Part shown: in pieces, positions 34,947 through 44,160 of the stretch
Numbering within the stretch: position 1 is the first letter of the stretch
How the letters are laid out: each line of letters begins with the position of its first letter
The notes under the pieces: generated by a model
Told to the model about the DNA's origin: nothing
What the model saw: the letters and a program-made list of their open reading frames with translations, nothing else
Databases searched by the model: none
Assembly: GCA_019358895.1 (NCBI GenBank)
Contig: JAHHIG010000003.1
Location: 358,804-422,803 of the forward strand
DNA: 64,000 nucleotides
Direction of reading: 5' to 3'
From: Tildeniella nuda ZEHNDER 1965/U140
GTDB taxonomy: Bacteria; Cyanobacteriota; Cyanobacteriia; Leptolyngbyales; Leptolyngbyaceae
Translations under genes and position numbers: made by a program

Positions 34947-35270
34947 TCATTTCATAGATTGCGTCAGCAAAACGGCAATTTGCTTACTCGTTTTAAGCCT
35001 TTGCTTTCTCATTTCAGTAGATCGCGTACTCGTTTCAATGGATCGTGTAAGCAAAACGGCAATTTGCTTACACGTTTTAAGCCTTTGCTTTCTCATTTCA
35101 GTAAATCGCGCACTCATTTCAATGGATCGTGTAAGCAAAACGGCAATTTGCTTACACGTTTTAAGCCTTTGCTTTCTCATTTCAGTAAATCGCGCACTCA
35201 TTTCAGTGTTCTCTTCAAGCAAAATGATCTTTTGTTCGCTTGCAGAGGCAAGAGTTGCTTTTGTAGTCAC
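34947..35270 (-). repeat. 84-bp tandem repeat with an open frame
   Basis: Three tandem units of 84 bp (AGCAAAACGGCAATTTGCTT recurs at 34966, 35050 and 35134). On the minus strand they encode a 28-residue repeat, TEMRKQRLKTCKQIAVLLTR plus SIEMSARF, within a 107-codon frame. Frames on the plus strand are open too, so coding is unproven. Lys/Arg-rich repeats of this kind could be a genuine small protein or an artefact of repeat length being divisible by three. The region 34776-35440 holds nothing else. Confidence 0.5.
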
Positions 35271-35440
35271 GGCTTCTATTTACCGGATGGAGGGCGTTCT
35301 GCCATGCGGACACGATCACATGAACGCACTAAGTTTTGTTTAAGTAAAGAGGCAACCTTTCCATAGGACTGTATAGTACTCTTGCTCATTCGCCAGCCTT
35401 AGGGTTTGAATGGGTTCTGTAGCTATCGGGGTCAGTCTCT

Positions 35441-37612
35441 ATGGGTTTACCGTTTGTTCTAGATGTTGCGATCGGCTTAATTTTCATCTATTTGATTCTG
35501 AGCCTGCTTGCATCAGAGCTTCAAGAGCTACTCACGACGCTGTTTCAGTGGCGAGCGAAACATTTAAGAGACGCGATCGAGGTTTTTCTGGCGGGTGGTA
35601 TTAGTACCCCTGAAGAAGAACAAGTCAGGGCGTTAGTGAGCAATCTCTATGACGATCCGCTGCTGAAAAACGTTAATCAAGTATCAAAAAGCTTTATTGC
35701 CAGGGGGGCGCGTGCAATCACTCGCTGGTTCATTCCTGGAAACAGAGAGGGTGCGTTTGGTGCTCACCAATCTTCAGGACCGTCTTATATTGCTCCAGAA
35801 ACCTTTTCGACTACGCTACTAGAACGATTGGGGCTGGCAACTTTAGCTAGAAAGCTGACAGAAGTAAGGCTCGAAAAGTTTGCCATCCGAATTGTGGGAG
35901 GCTTCAAGGTGCAAGAGGGTGAAGCGCCGTTGAGCGATTGGGAAAAAGGCAGAATTAGGCTCATTGCTGAGAAGGCTAAAAAAGATTTAACCAGTGATGC
36001 TAACTTCGCAACTCTTGTCGAAGAGTATGCTGATGTTCTCCATGACTTTACTGTGGAAGCCACAACGTTAGCGACCTGCGTTGAGCGTATGGGCGAAAGT
36101 CTGGATGCTTATATTGCCAATTATCCGCTGCCAGCGTCTCAAACGGCTACACCGATCGCGCCATCGACGGTTGCGGTAGATGTGTCTCAGGGTTTTGATC
36201 CGGCAACACCTCAACCTGAAGCACCGGAGCTGGAGCCATCCACTTCATCTAGCGGTGAAGATTTACTTTACTTCTCAAAGCGCTTAAGAGCGTTTAAGCT
36301 GAGTCTTTTTGGTCAGAATAACGAACGGGCGATACTGTCTGGCGGTTTGCGTCCCAGCTTGGCAGAAATCGCTCAATTGGTTGATGAAAGCAGCACTACC
36401 TATCAAGAAGTGGCTCAATCATACAAATCGCTGCTTGAAAAGGCAGTGCCACTTGAAGCTCAAGTGAATCCTGAACTGGAACAACAGCTTTTAGATGCGT
36501 ATCCAGAAGCGATCGAAAAAGAAATTGTGCAGGCATATCCTGAGACGGTTGAAGAGCAGTTGTTGGCGATCGCGCCAGATGTCTTTCAGAGTGTTGAAAA
36601 GCAGTTAACCGATCGCCGCCGCAAGATCTACCGGGCGAGGCTCAATCCACAAATTAATTTATTGAAGCAGCAAAAGCGAACGCTTCATAAAGCATTGAGT
36701 CAATTAGGTGGAGAACAACGGCAGCAAGTTTTGAGTGCTGTTCTCAATCAGTTTGGTGGTGATGAACGGACACTCGTCATCAACAGAAGCCTGGAAGAAC
36801 TGAGCAATGAACAACGGTATGTGGTCATCAACATTGTCTTTGTTAAATTGGGTTTGACGAATGCCGATCGCTCAGTCTATGACAACTATCAGACTTACAA
36901 AACGATTCAGCAGGCATTAGGAGCGTTGCCAAACTCGATCAAAGATAGCTTTTCCATTCTTGCCAGACGAGCACAGTCTAAAGTTGAGCAAGCAAGTCAT
37001 GATCTGAGTCAGTTCCGCCAGGAGGTCGAAGTTTGGTTCGATCGCTCAATGGATCGTGCTTCTGGTGTTTACAAACGCAATGCAAAAGGCGTAGCAATGG
37101 TCATTGGTTTAGTGTTGGCAAGCGTCACAAACTCAGATGCCTTTTTTATTGTCAATCGCTTATCAAACGATGAAAATTTACGCCAGGTCATTACGAACAA
37201 GGCGGCAGAAGTTGTTCCCGTCCGCGATCCTGCAGCACCAGTCAGCCCTATCGATCTGAATGCTTTGAAGCAACAAACCGATGCAGCACTCAAAGATCTA
37301 TCGCTTCCCATTGGCTGGAAACCAGAAAATTTTGTCAGGCAGTTTGATTGCCCCTCGAATGTCGCCGCCGAAAGTGGCAGTCCTTGCGAAGCATTTTCTA
37401 GTCAGCCAGGGTCTTTAAATGCTTCTACGATTGTTCAACTCATTGCGGCGAAACCGATCGAGCTACTCAAGCTCATCATCGGTTGGATTGTAAGTGGGCT
37501 TGCGATCGCGATGGGTGCGCCCTTCTGGTTTGACCTGCTGGGTAAGGTGATGAATGTACGAAACTCCGGCAGCAAGCCACAAACAGCCGCAACGAAGGAG
37601 ACGGCAAAGTGA
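35441..37612 (+). CDS. Large membrane-anchored hypothetical protein, 723 aa
   Basis: I do not recognise a named family. The N-terminus has a membrane span (FVLDVAIGLIFIYLILSLLA), and two further spans lie near the C-terminus (AMVIGLVLASV around residue 550 and LIIGWIVSGLAIAMGAPFWF around 685). Between them is a long helical, Gln/Glu-rich region (residues 60-530) with a Pro-rich linker near 240. Gene order gives no partner; it is followed by low-complexity repeats and the convergent acyltransferase gene. A role in envelope organisation is possible but not supported directly. Confidence 0.7.
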   Translation: MGLPFVLDVAIGLIFIYLILSLLASELQELLTTLFQWRAKHLRDAIEVFLAGGISTPEEEQVRALVSNLYDDPLLKNVNQVSKSFIARGARAITRWFIPGNREGAFGAHQSSGPSYIAPETFSTTLLERLGLATLARKLTEVRLEKFAIRIVGGFKVQEGEAPLSDWEKGRIRLIAEKAKKDLTSDANFATLVEEYADVLHDFTVEATTLATCVERMGESLDAYIANYPLPASQTATPIAPSTVAVDVSQGFDPATPQPEAPELEPSTSSSGEDLLYFSKRLRAFKLSLFGQNNERAILSGGLRPSLAEIAQLVDESSTTYQEVAQSYKSLLEKAVPLEAQVNPELEQQLLDAYPEAIEKEIVQAYPETVEEQLLAIAPDVFQSVEKQLTDRRRKIYRARLNPQINLLKQQKRTLHKALSQLGGEQRQQVLSAVLNQFGGDERTLVINRSLEELSNEQRYVVINIVFVKLGLTNADRSVYDNYQTYKTIQQALGALPNSIKDSFSILARRAQSKVEQASHDLSQFRQEVEVWFDRSMDRASGVYKRNAKGVAMVIGLVLASVTNSDAFFIVNRLSNDENLRQVITNKAAEVVPVRDPAAPVSPIDLNALKQQTDAALKDLSLPIGWKPENFVRQFDCPSNVAAESGSPCEAFSSQPGSLNASTIVQLIAAKPIELLKLIIGWIVSGLAIAMGAPFWFDLLGKVMNVRNSGSKPQTAATKETAK

Positions 37613-37778
37613 GGGATGAGAAGATAAGGGAGCGGAGGGAGCAGAGGAGGCAAAGGAGTTTTTGAGGTTTGGCTTCGAGTGAGTCGCCAACGATTTGTAT
37701 GAATCGCGAATACCAAAACTTGTTTTAGGTTACTTCTTACTTCCCCTGCCCCCTTGCTCCCCCTGCCTCCCCCTTTCC

Positions 37779-39239
37779 CTACTCCCTGACTGCCATCTGC
37801 TCTAATGCTGTTTGTAAATCTTGCGTCAGGTTAACGACGGCTTGCTTGGCGTTACGTCGATTGCTTTTGTAGTCGTCCCAGCGATCGGATACAGAAAGCG
37901 GTTGTCCAATGGTCAAAACTGCTTTGAGTTTGCCCAATTTAGGACGATCGAAGGGATTGCTGCCTTTAATCCGAGCAACCATATCCCACATCAGTAAGGT
38001 GGTTTCGGCAAAGCGCTCGACGCTGGGTTTTTCCAGCACGTACTTGCCTGTGACAGCAACGAAGCTTTCGACGATGCGCATGTGCCATAAGCGAAGATCG
38101 GCTTCTTCGGCAATACGGTCAGCCAGTCCGTGTTCCAGCGATGAAACCTGTTCGAGCGACTTCAGGTCTTCACGATAGATATAATCCCAACCTGCTTGCT
38201 CCAACCGACGACAGCGATCGATGACGCTGCCTTTGGGCTGCAGGTTGAAGTATTCCTCTGCTACTTTCAACGCGGCATCCATCAAGGCGCTCAGTCGGGT
38301 GGCAAACTCTTCGTGAGAAACGGGTGCGGTAAGGTCTGGTGGTGGTGCGGTGCTGCCATCCTTTACTGTCGCTAGAGTCTGATGATAGAAACGGCTGTAG
38401 AACTGCTCCATTACCGATAGCAAGTGTTCGCCTAAACGGTACAGCCGTCCATAAAGTACCTGCTCGTTTGAGGCATCACTGGGATGAATTGCCGTCACAG
38501 CCAACCCTGCATCAACCTCTAACTGGCTCAAGAGTCGATCAATTGCCTGCCAGGGTGGCGTGATGTAGCGATACTGAATGCCGATCGGCACGACCAGCAC
38601 CGTCTCAGACCGATCGGCTTTCGCTAAGTCTTCGGCACACCAAAAAGCAAGCTGGCTCAGTCCCGGTTCTAGCGGACTCACAATCTCAGTATGCCCATTA
38701 GTGGCACCTTCAGGCGCGGCGGCTAAGGGCAACGAGCCATTGACGAACAAATCGCGGGCAGACCGCAAACCGACGCGATCGACCTTACCACGATGAATGG
38801 GAGTGCCGCCCAGACGTGAGTAAAGCCAGCCCATCAACGAGCCAGCCCAAAGTGGAATGCCGCGATCGTACATAAAATGAGCATGAATCGGACGCTTCAG
38901 GGTAACTCCTTGCTGACGCGCGATCGTGGGTACAAGGCGAGAGAGCAAGTACGCCAGTGAAAACGGATCGGTCGCGCTGGGGTGCCGAAACGCCAGCAAT
39001 AATCGGATCTTACCTGCCTGAAATTGGTGAAAAAGGTCAACTAAAACCTCAACATTGCTTGCCTCGACCTGACGAATTGCCGTCCGCGATCGCATGACGA
39101 CAGGCAACAGCCATTGCAACACTCTCACAACTGTCAGATTGAGCTTTGGTGGAATAAATTCTAGCGGCGGTTGAACTTGGCGAATGAAGCGCGGCAAGGG
39201 AGTCTCCTTTTTAGTTGTTGGTTGGAAAGCCTTCGGCAT
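37779..39239 (-). CDS. PlsC-like phospholipid/glycerol acyltransferase family
   Basis: The 486-residue protein contains the acyltransferase H-x4-D motif in AFRHPSATDPFSLAYLL (His86, Asp91) and the downstream substrate motif PEGATNG near residue 178. The long C-terminal half is helical and not part of the basic PlsC domain. Members of this cyanobacterial group are annotated as 1-acyl-sn-glycerol-3-phosphate acyltransferases, but the real acceptor is unknown. Purine- and pyrimidine-rich repeats lie at its 3' end (37613-37778). Confidence 0.82.
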   Translation of the reverse strand: MPKAFQPTTKKETPLPRFIRQVQPPLEFIPPKLNLTVVRVLQWLLPVVMRSRTAIRQVEASNVEVLVDLFHQFQAGKIRLLLAFRHPSATDPFSLAYLLSRLVPTIARQQGVTLKRPIHAHFMYDRGIPLWAGSLMGWLYSRLGGTPIHRGKVDRVGLRSARDLFVNGSLPLAAAPEGATNGHTEIVSPLEPGLSQLAFWCAEDLAKADRSETVLVVPIGIQYRYITPPWQAIDRLLSQLEVDAGLAVTAIHPSDASNEQVLYGRLYRLGEHLLSVMEQFYSRFYHQTLATVKDGSTAPPPDLTAPVSHEEFATRLSALMDAALKVAEEYFNLQPKGSVIDRCRRLEQAGWDYIYREDLKSLEQVSSLEHGLADRIAEEADLRLWHMRIVESFVAVTGKYVLEKPSVERFAETTLLMWDMVARIKGSNPFDRPKLGKLKAVLTIGQPLSVSDRWDDYKSNRRNAKQAVVNLTQDLQTALEQMAVRE

Positions 39240-39358
39240 GGCTTCGCTAGGGTTGTTAGTGTGCAGAAACCAAGTTTAGTGACCAGAAACCGGGTTTCTC
39301 GACGAAATTGTTTGTTCGACCAGATTCCTTTCAGAAACCCGGTTTCTTTCCAGCACTT

Positions 39359-40723
39359 CTAAAAAATAAACATCAACTTCAGTTTCCACGCTTTACCCTC
39401 GCGGATCAGTTCAATTTGGCGGATGAATTCACGGAAGTAGAAGCGGCGTTCGGGTTCAGAAAGGTCAAGCCAGAATTGAGGGATAGAAACAGTCTGAGCG
39501 ATCGCCTGCAAATTGACTGGCGGAAGTTGTGCCAGTTTGCCTTGAAGCACGGCAATTTCAGTCCGTAGTTTGTAGGTACGCAGGTCAGCGGTTTCTTGAT
39601 CCAAAATGCCACTGGTGACCAATGGGGGTAATTGGGCGAGGATGGCATTTTTGGCAGCGATCGCGCCACCAATGCCCTGCTTTATGGTGCCCACATCAGG
39701 CAGATCAACATCGGCGACAGCACGAGGCAGGTCTTCGCAGATGCGTTCGATCGTTTGCTGAAGGATGGCATCGTAGGCGATCGCGCCACAGTTGGGTGTT
39801 TGAGTGCATCCGGTTGGGCGGAGATAGAGATACTCGCGATCGCGGCGTGGAGCAGAAACACGAGTAACCGTCATGGGCGATCGGCATTCATGGCAGATGA
39901 CCAATCCGGCTAAGGAACGCGGTGCGCTGGCAGTTCGGGGTGGCAATTGGCGGTTGCGTCTGAGTAGGCGATCGACTTGCGCAGCTTCTTCACGCGAGAT
40001 GATGGGCGCGTGGGTATCACTGACCAACTCACCATTTTGATATGCCAGATCACCTCGATAAACGGGATTGGTCAGCCAGCGATGCCCTGTAGAAACCGCG
40101 ATTTTCTTACTGTACTTTTTTGCCAGATAGCGGACGGCTCCGCTGAGTGATCCGTAGAGTAAAAACTGCTCGAAGAAATCCTTCACGACTGGAGCCGTGC
40201 TGCGATCGACCACATAACGACTGTTGCTGCGTCGATAGCCATAGGGGGCTTTTCCCGGTGGTGGCAATGCCTTGAGGCGATTCTGGGCGTGCCCCTGACG
40301 AATGCGACGGCTCTGCTGTGCGCGCTGTACTTGCTGCAACAGCTTGAGCAAATCTGCCTGCAAGTCTGTACCCTTGAGAATGGGTTTGTCAGCTAAAGCA
40401 GGATATATCGTGCTGGTTGCTTGCTCCGTCACAATGAGACGAATGCCCAACGCTTCCAGTTCAGCCAGTCGATCGCCCACTGCCTCCACAGAATTACCCA
40501 ACTCTTCCACGCGCCGAATGAGCAAGTAAGCGGCGGGTTCTGCCCGACAGTCTTCGAGCAGTTGCTGCCACTGCTGCCGAACGATCGCGCTCTCTTTCCC
40601 TTTTTTCGGCACGGTGGCGATCGCTAGATCTTGGTAGACGCGGTCAATCTCCCAGCCCCACAGGTCGCGATCGGGCGTTGATTCTAACAAAGGGTCGCTG
40701 TAGAGATAAGCAATAATCTTCAT
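39359..40723 (-). CDS. Serine-recombinase family protein (XisF-like), possibly degenerate
   Basis: The 454-residue product has the large serine recombinase layout: resolvase-like N-terminus (1-130), recombinase domain (YGYRRSNSRYVVDRSTAPVV, then GHRWLTNPVYRGDLAY), zinc ribbon (CHECRSPMTV with a later TQTPNCG) and a C-terminal coiled region. The catalytic core is atypical: the usual Y-x-R-x-S is AYLYSDPL, so the Arg is missing while Ser9 may remain, and the R-L-x-R-S/G-R block reads RRVEELGNS. It may be a domesticated or inactive recombinase. No attachment site or excised element is evident beside it. Confidence 0.8.
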   Translation of the reverse strand: MKIIAYLYSDPLLESTPDRDLWGWEIDRVYQDLAIATVPKKGKESAIVRQQWQQLLEDCRAEPAAYLLIRRVEELGNSVEAVGDRLAELEALGIRLIVTEQATSTIYPALADKPILKGTDLQADLLKLLQQVQRAQQSRRIRQGHAQNRLKALPPPGKAPYGYRRSNSRYVVDRSTAPVVKDFFEQFLLYGSLSGAVRYLAKKYSKKIAVSTGHRWLTNPVYRGDLAYQNGELVSDTHAPIISREEAAQVDRLLRRNRQLPPRTASAPRSLAGLVICHECRSPMTVTRVSAPRRDREYLYLRPTGCTQTPNCGAIAYDAILQQTIERICEDLPRAVADVDLPDVGTIKQGIGGAIAAKNAILAQLPPLVTSGILDQETADLRTYKLRTEIAVLQGKLAQLPPVNLQAIAQTVSIPQFWLDLSEPERRFYFREFIRQIELIREGKAWKLKLMFIF

Positions 40724-40753
40724 CGTGCCGGGTGCGATCAGTCTGTCACACCG

Positions 40754-41116
40754 CTAAACCTCACCCAACTCAATGACATTGCCATCAGGGTCTTGAGTAA
40801 ACAGTGCGGGACGACCAGAAGCACTCATTTGCATCGGGCAATTGTGAGCCAGAAGCCGCTCTTTCGCTGCCTCTAAACTGACAACTGAAAAGGCAATATG
40901 TCGGTTACGCCCCCATTTTTCGGGATTACCTAGTTCACCCGACTTGGCGTTTGCAACCATCAAATGAATCTGAAAGCCAGACACCTCATACCAGGCTCCA
41001 GGGAAGCGGAGAACGCGATCGACTTTCTCTAGCCCCAGCACCGATTCGTAAAAGTGCTGCGATCGCTCCAGGTCTGAAACCAGCAGTGCAGCGTGAAGGC
41101 AGCGAGTAATCTTCAT
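40754..41116 (-). CDS. VOC family protein (glyoxalase/dioxygenase fold)
   Basis: From ATG 41116 the product is 120 residues (MKITRCLHAALLVSDLERSQ, HFYESVLGLEKVDR), a single VOC domain with the C-terminal metal-site strand DPDGNVIELGEV. Residues before this Met in the longer frame do not belong to the family. The substrate is unknown. Confidence 0.85.
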   Translation of the reverse strand: MKITRCLHAALLVSDLERSQHFYESVLGLEKVDRVLRFPGAWYEVSGFQIHLMVANAKSGELGNPEKWGRNRHIAFSVVSLEAAKERLLAHNCPMQMSASGRPALFTQDPDGNVIELGEV

Positions 41117-41157
41117 GGTGGTCAACCTGTGAGCATCAACCTCCAGAATACCGGAAC

Positions 41158-42507
41158 TCACTCCGTACAAGGAGCGTTTTGTGGCATGTGTAGCTCCATC
41201 AAGCATTGTGCAATCCGTTTCGCGGCTCCGGGTGTGCCCATGCGACGGCGACCATTTTCAGCGATCGTTTGCAGCGCATCGGGATTTTGCAGTAAGGATT
41301 GGATGACAGCCGCCACGCGATCGGGTTCCTTCACCAATAGGACAGAGGCACCCAGCAAACGGGTTTGAGCTTCAGCAAAAGCAGGTGTAAACTGCGGACC
41401 TTTCCCTGGCATGATGATCGCAGGTTTGCCCAGTCCAATAAACTGTTCCGTTGCAGTGCCTGCCATCGCGATCGCCACATCGGCTCGATGCAAACACTCG
41501 GCAAACCGCTTTTGCGCCAATACTAGCGTCGATTTGCGATCGCCCAAGCCAACAGTGTAAGAACCTTCTGTTACCTGCTGCCAGCGATATGCCATGAGTG
41601 CTTTGTGGAGCGTTTCTGATTCCAATCCAGGCGCGATCGCCGCTAAAAACGTCAACGGTCGCGGCATCTGGGCAATCATCCCATTCACCGCTTGCAAAAT
41701 TGTTTCCCAATTGGCGTAGGCTTCGGGTGGACGCGAACCAGGCAGGAGGGCGATCGTTAAGGATGAAGGAGAAAGGCTAAAGGCTAAAGCTTGACTTCTA
41801 TCCTTAATCCCTAAGCCTTCATCCTTTTCTTCACCCCAGTCCAACCCATCCATCATCGGATTGCCCACATCAAACGCTGAAATGTCTCGACGTTTGAGGC
41901 TCATTGCGGTGATTGTGTCTCTGGGAAAGACCGCTTTGCAATTGGGATGACTCATGAGCCAGCGTTCCCACGGGTGGTAAATACAGCCTGTCCAACGCTC
42001 AAGGCGATCGTCCCACCAGGACTTTCGTGGCAACCACCCACCCTCATCACGCAGGTAGTATTCCGACTTTGCCGTGCCCACAAACGCGTAGGGAAGCCCA
42101 CTGAGACGGGCGAAGAAGAGGGGAACGATATCGCCGACGGCAAGAATGAGGGAGTGGGGAGTGGGGAGTGGGGAGTGGGGAGTCATGTCTCTGCGTCTCT
42201 GCGTCTCTGCGGTAGTTGCCCAAGTGCGAATCGCGCGGAGTTGTGCGAGGGTAAGCTGGAGCAAGCCGCCCCGAATATCACGTGCAAGCTGTCGCCCATC
42301 CTGGTAGATAAAGCCACCAGAGGGCATGGTTTTGACGGAGCCAATGAGGGGAATACCGCTGTCAGTATAAGCATGACCTTCGCCCACGATCGGCAACGCT
42401 GCGAGTTCTGGTGGATTGGGCTGTTGCTGGAGTTCGCGCAAAATGCGGATGGCGATCGCATCTTCACCATGACCATTGCTAAGACAGAGTATGCGCATGA
42501 GAGGCAT
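41158..42507 (-). CDS. Lipid-A-disaccharide synthase-related protein
   Basis: The 449-residue GT-B protein begins MRILCLSNGHGEDAIAIRIL (three codons into the open frame), the opening of the LpxB-related cyanobacterial family. The C-terminal half includes LLPGSRPPEAYANW, ADVAIAMAGTATEQFIGLGK and PAIIMPGKGPQFT, the donor-sugar site. Many cyanobacteria have this protein in addition to true LpxB, and its product is unknown. A low-complexity GGGGAGTGGGGAGT tract (about 42150-42183) lies inside the coding region and adds a Ser/Pro/His-rich insert. Confidence 0.85.
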   Translation of the reverse strand: MPLMRILCLSNGHGEDAIAIRILRELQQQPNPPELAALPIVGEGHAYTDSGIPLIGSVKTMPSGGFIYQDGRQLARDIRGGLLQLTLAQLRAIRTWATTAETQRRRDMTPHSPLPTPHSLILAVGDIVPLFFARLSGLPYAFVGTAKSEYYLRDEGGWLPRKSWWDDRLERWTGCIYHPWERWLMSHPNCKAVFPRDTITAMSLKRRDISAFDVGNPMMDGLDWGEEKDEGLGIKDRSQALAFSLSPSSLTIALLPGSRPPEAYANWETILQAVNGMIAQMPRPLTFLAAIAPGLESETLHKALMAYRWQQVTEGSYTVGLGDRKSTLVLAQKRFAECLHRADVAIAMAGTATEQFIGLGKPAIIMPGKGPQFTPAFAEAQTRLLGASVLLVKEPDRVAAVIQSLLQNPDALQTIAENGRRRMGTPGAAKRIAQCLMELHMPQNAPCTE

Positions 42508-42591
42508 GAGACTGAGGACTGATGGCTAGAATAGAGCAGATAGACGACGAACACATAGATTAGTGCCCATCACAGAAGGGAGACTGCTCTT

Positions 42592-42891
42592 ATGCCTCAT
42601 CCCACCCTCAGTAGCGAAGAAATTGCTCAACGTGGTGAAAGCCTGCATGAGGAACATATTCGTGTTCATGTCGAGACAGCGGCGAATATTGGCAAGATTA
42701 TTGCGATCAACCTTAGTACAGGTGATTACGAAATCGACCACGATCTGCTTGCAGCTTGTCATCGCTTAAAAGCCAAGCAACCCGACACCGTGACGTGGAT
42801 ACAGCGCATTGGCTATGATGCCGTCTATGCCATTGGTGGCACCTTGACTAGGACAGCAAAGTTGATCAGCGGTACCGTTGTTGAGTTATGA
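42592..42891 (+). CDS. Conserved small protein upstream of yidD
   Basis: A 99-residue soluble protein ([20 protein letters not shown]). ISTGD-like [18 protein letters not shown] suggests a small alpha/beta fold similar to proteins annotated only as hypothetical in cyanobacteria; some resemble toxin-antitoxin-associated or DUF families, but I cannot name it. Its stop overlaps the yidD start (ATGA), so they are coupled. Confidence 0.7.
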   Translation: MPHPTLSSEEIAQRGESLHEEHIRVHVETAANIGKIIAINLSTGDYEIDHDLLAACHRLKAKQPDTVTWIQRIGYDAVYAIGGTLTRTAKLISGTVVEL

Positions 42892-43136
42892 AGCTTTTGC
42901 TTATGGGGCTGATTCGTAGCTATCGGGTGTTGCTTTCACCGTGGTTGCCGCCAGCATGTCGTTTTCAGCCAACGTGTTCGCAGTATGCGTTGGAGGCAGT
43001 CGATCGCTTTGGTGCCATACAAGGCAGTTGGTTAGCCGCTCGACGCATTTGCCGCTGTCATCCGTTTCATCCTGGCGGTTATGATCCTGTACCTCAGCGT
43101 ACTCAACCTGAACCGTTGGATACAGACACGCTTTGA
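42888..43136 (+). CDS. yidD: Membrane protein insertion efficiency factor YidD
   Basis: The 82-residue protein contains the family block [31 protein letters not shown] and [15 protein letters not shown]. YidD helps YidC-dependent membrane protein insertion and is usually peripheral at the membrane. It normally lies in the rnpA-yidC cluster, but here it sits next to a small hypothetical gene. Confidence 0.95.
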   Translation: MKLLLMGLIRSYRVLLSPWLPPACRFQPTCSQYALEAVDRFGAIQGSWLAARRICRCHPFHPGGYDPVPQRTQPEPLDTDTL

Positions 43137-43221
43137 GGATCTGGCTATCAGCTATCAGTTATCAGCCTGAACTGACTGCACACTCCACCACGAATTGACG
43201 TTTTAACCGTCTGAGTTTTTG

Positions 43222-43965
43222 ATGAAGCCCTACCAGTCCATTGCGATCGCCGAATGTGGCGAGCCTCTGCTACCCATTCCTGACACACTCTTCGCGTTTG
43301 TGTCTCCCCATCCTTACGAAAAAGTGGGAGCACCCTACGGCAAAAAGTCGCCCTTTTACCTGCGTGAAGGCGTACTCAAGCGGTTGACTGAGGCTCAGGC
43401 TCACTTACAACAGCAGCATCCTGGCTGGCGGCTACAAGTGTTTGATGCGTATCGCCCGATCGCGGTGCAGCAATATATGGTGGACTATACCTTTCAGAAA
43501 GTGGCGCACTCGAAAGGGTTATCGTTAGATTGCCTCACTGAGTCGCAACGTGAAGCGATCTTAGAATTGGTCTATGAGTTTTGGGCAGTGCCAAGCCGCG
43601 ATCCAGCAACGCCACCACCACACAGTACTGGAGGCGCGATCGACTTGACGCTAGTAGACGAGACTGATCGTGAGGTGGACATGGGAGCACCAATTGATGA
43701 ACTCTCGCCTCGATCGTATCCTGACCACTTTGTCACATCTGATCACCTACGCGATCGTTCGTTTCATCAGCATCGTCAACTGCTGCGATCGGTGATGCTC
43801 TCCGCTGGCTTCCAGCAACACCCCAACGAATGGTGGCACTTCTGCCTGGGCGATCAGATGTGGGCATGGCTGACCGATCAGGCAACGGGAGTGGAAACAG
43901 TGGCGCGGTATGGGGCGATCGAGGTAGCGGAGGGGCAGGGGAAGCAGGGGGAGTGGAGAAAGTGA
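43222..43965 (+). CDS. D-alanyl-D-alanine dipeptidase (VanX/M15 family)
   Basis: The 247-residue product from ATG 43222 has the M15 zinc-peptidase motifs: the substrate-binding Arg in QVFDAYRPIAVQQYM, SxGGAIDLTL (HSTGGAIDLTLVD, His and Asp ligands), and EWWHFCLG, with the catalytic Glu and third His. It would cleave D-Ala-D-Ala or D,L-peptides from peptidoglycan turnover. No resistance genes (vanA/vanH) lie nearby, so a housekeeping role is likely. Confidence 0.9.
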   Translation: MKPYQSIAIAECGEPLLPIPDTLFAFVSPHPYEKVGAPYGKKSPFYLREGVLKRLTEAQAHLQQQHPGWRLQVFDAYRPIAVQQYMVDYTFQKVAHSKGLSLDCLTESQREAILELVYEFWAVPSRDPATPPPHSTGGAIDLTLVDETDREVDMGAPIDELSPRSYPDHFVTSDHLRDRSFHQHRQLLRSVMLSAGFQQHPNEWWHFCLGDQMWAWLTDQATGVETVARYGAIEVAEGQGKQGEWRK

Positions 43966-44160
43966 TGAAAGAGCGTTGAGTTGCGCTTTAAATGGTGTTG
44001 CTAGAAGGTGTTGCTAAAAAGTGTTGAGGTTGGACGTTCTCCTTGCTTCCCCTAACTCCCTTGCTTCCCCCACATCCCCTGCCTCCCTTTCTTCCCCTGC
44101 CTCCCCCACTCCTCACAAACCGCTTATCATAAGCATCTAGTTGCTGGTTGCTCCCGCTCT

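Noticed and set aside
34789..35366. Two overlapping plus-strand proteins of about 180 residues
   Set aside because: They translate the same 84-bp tandem repeats in two frames, with no family and no good start.
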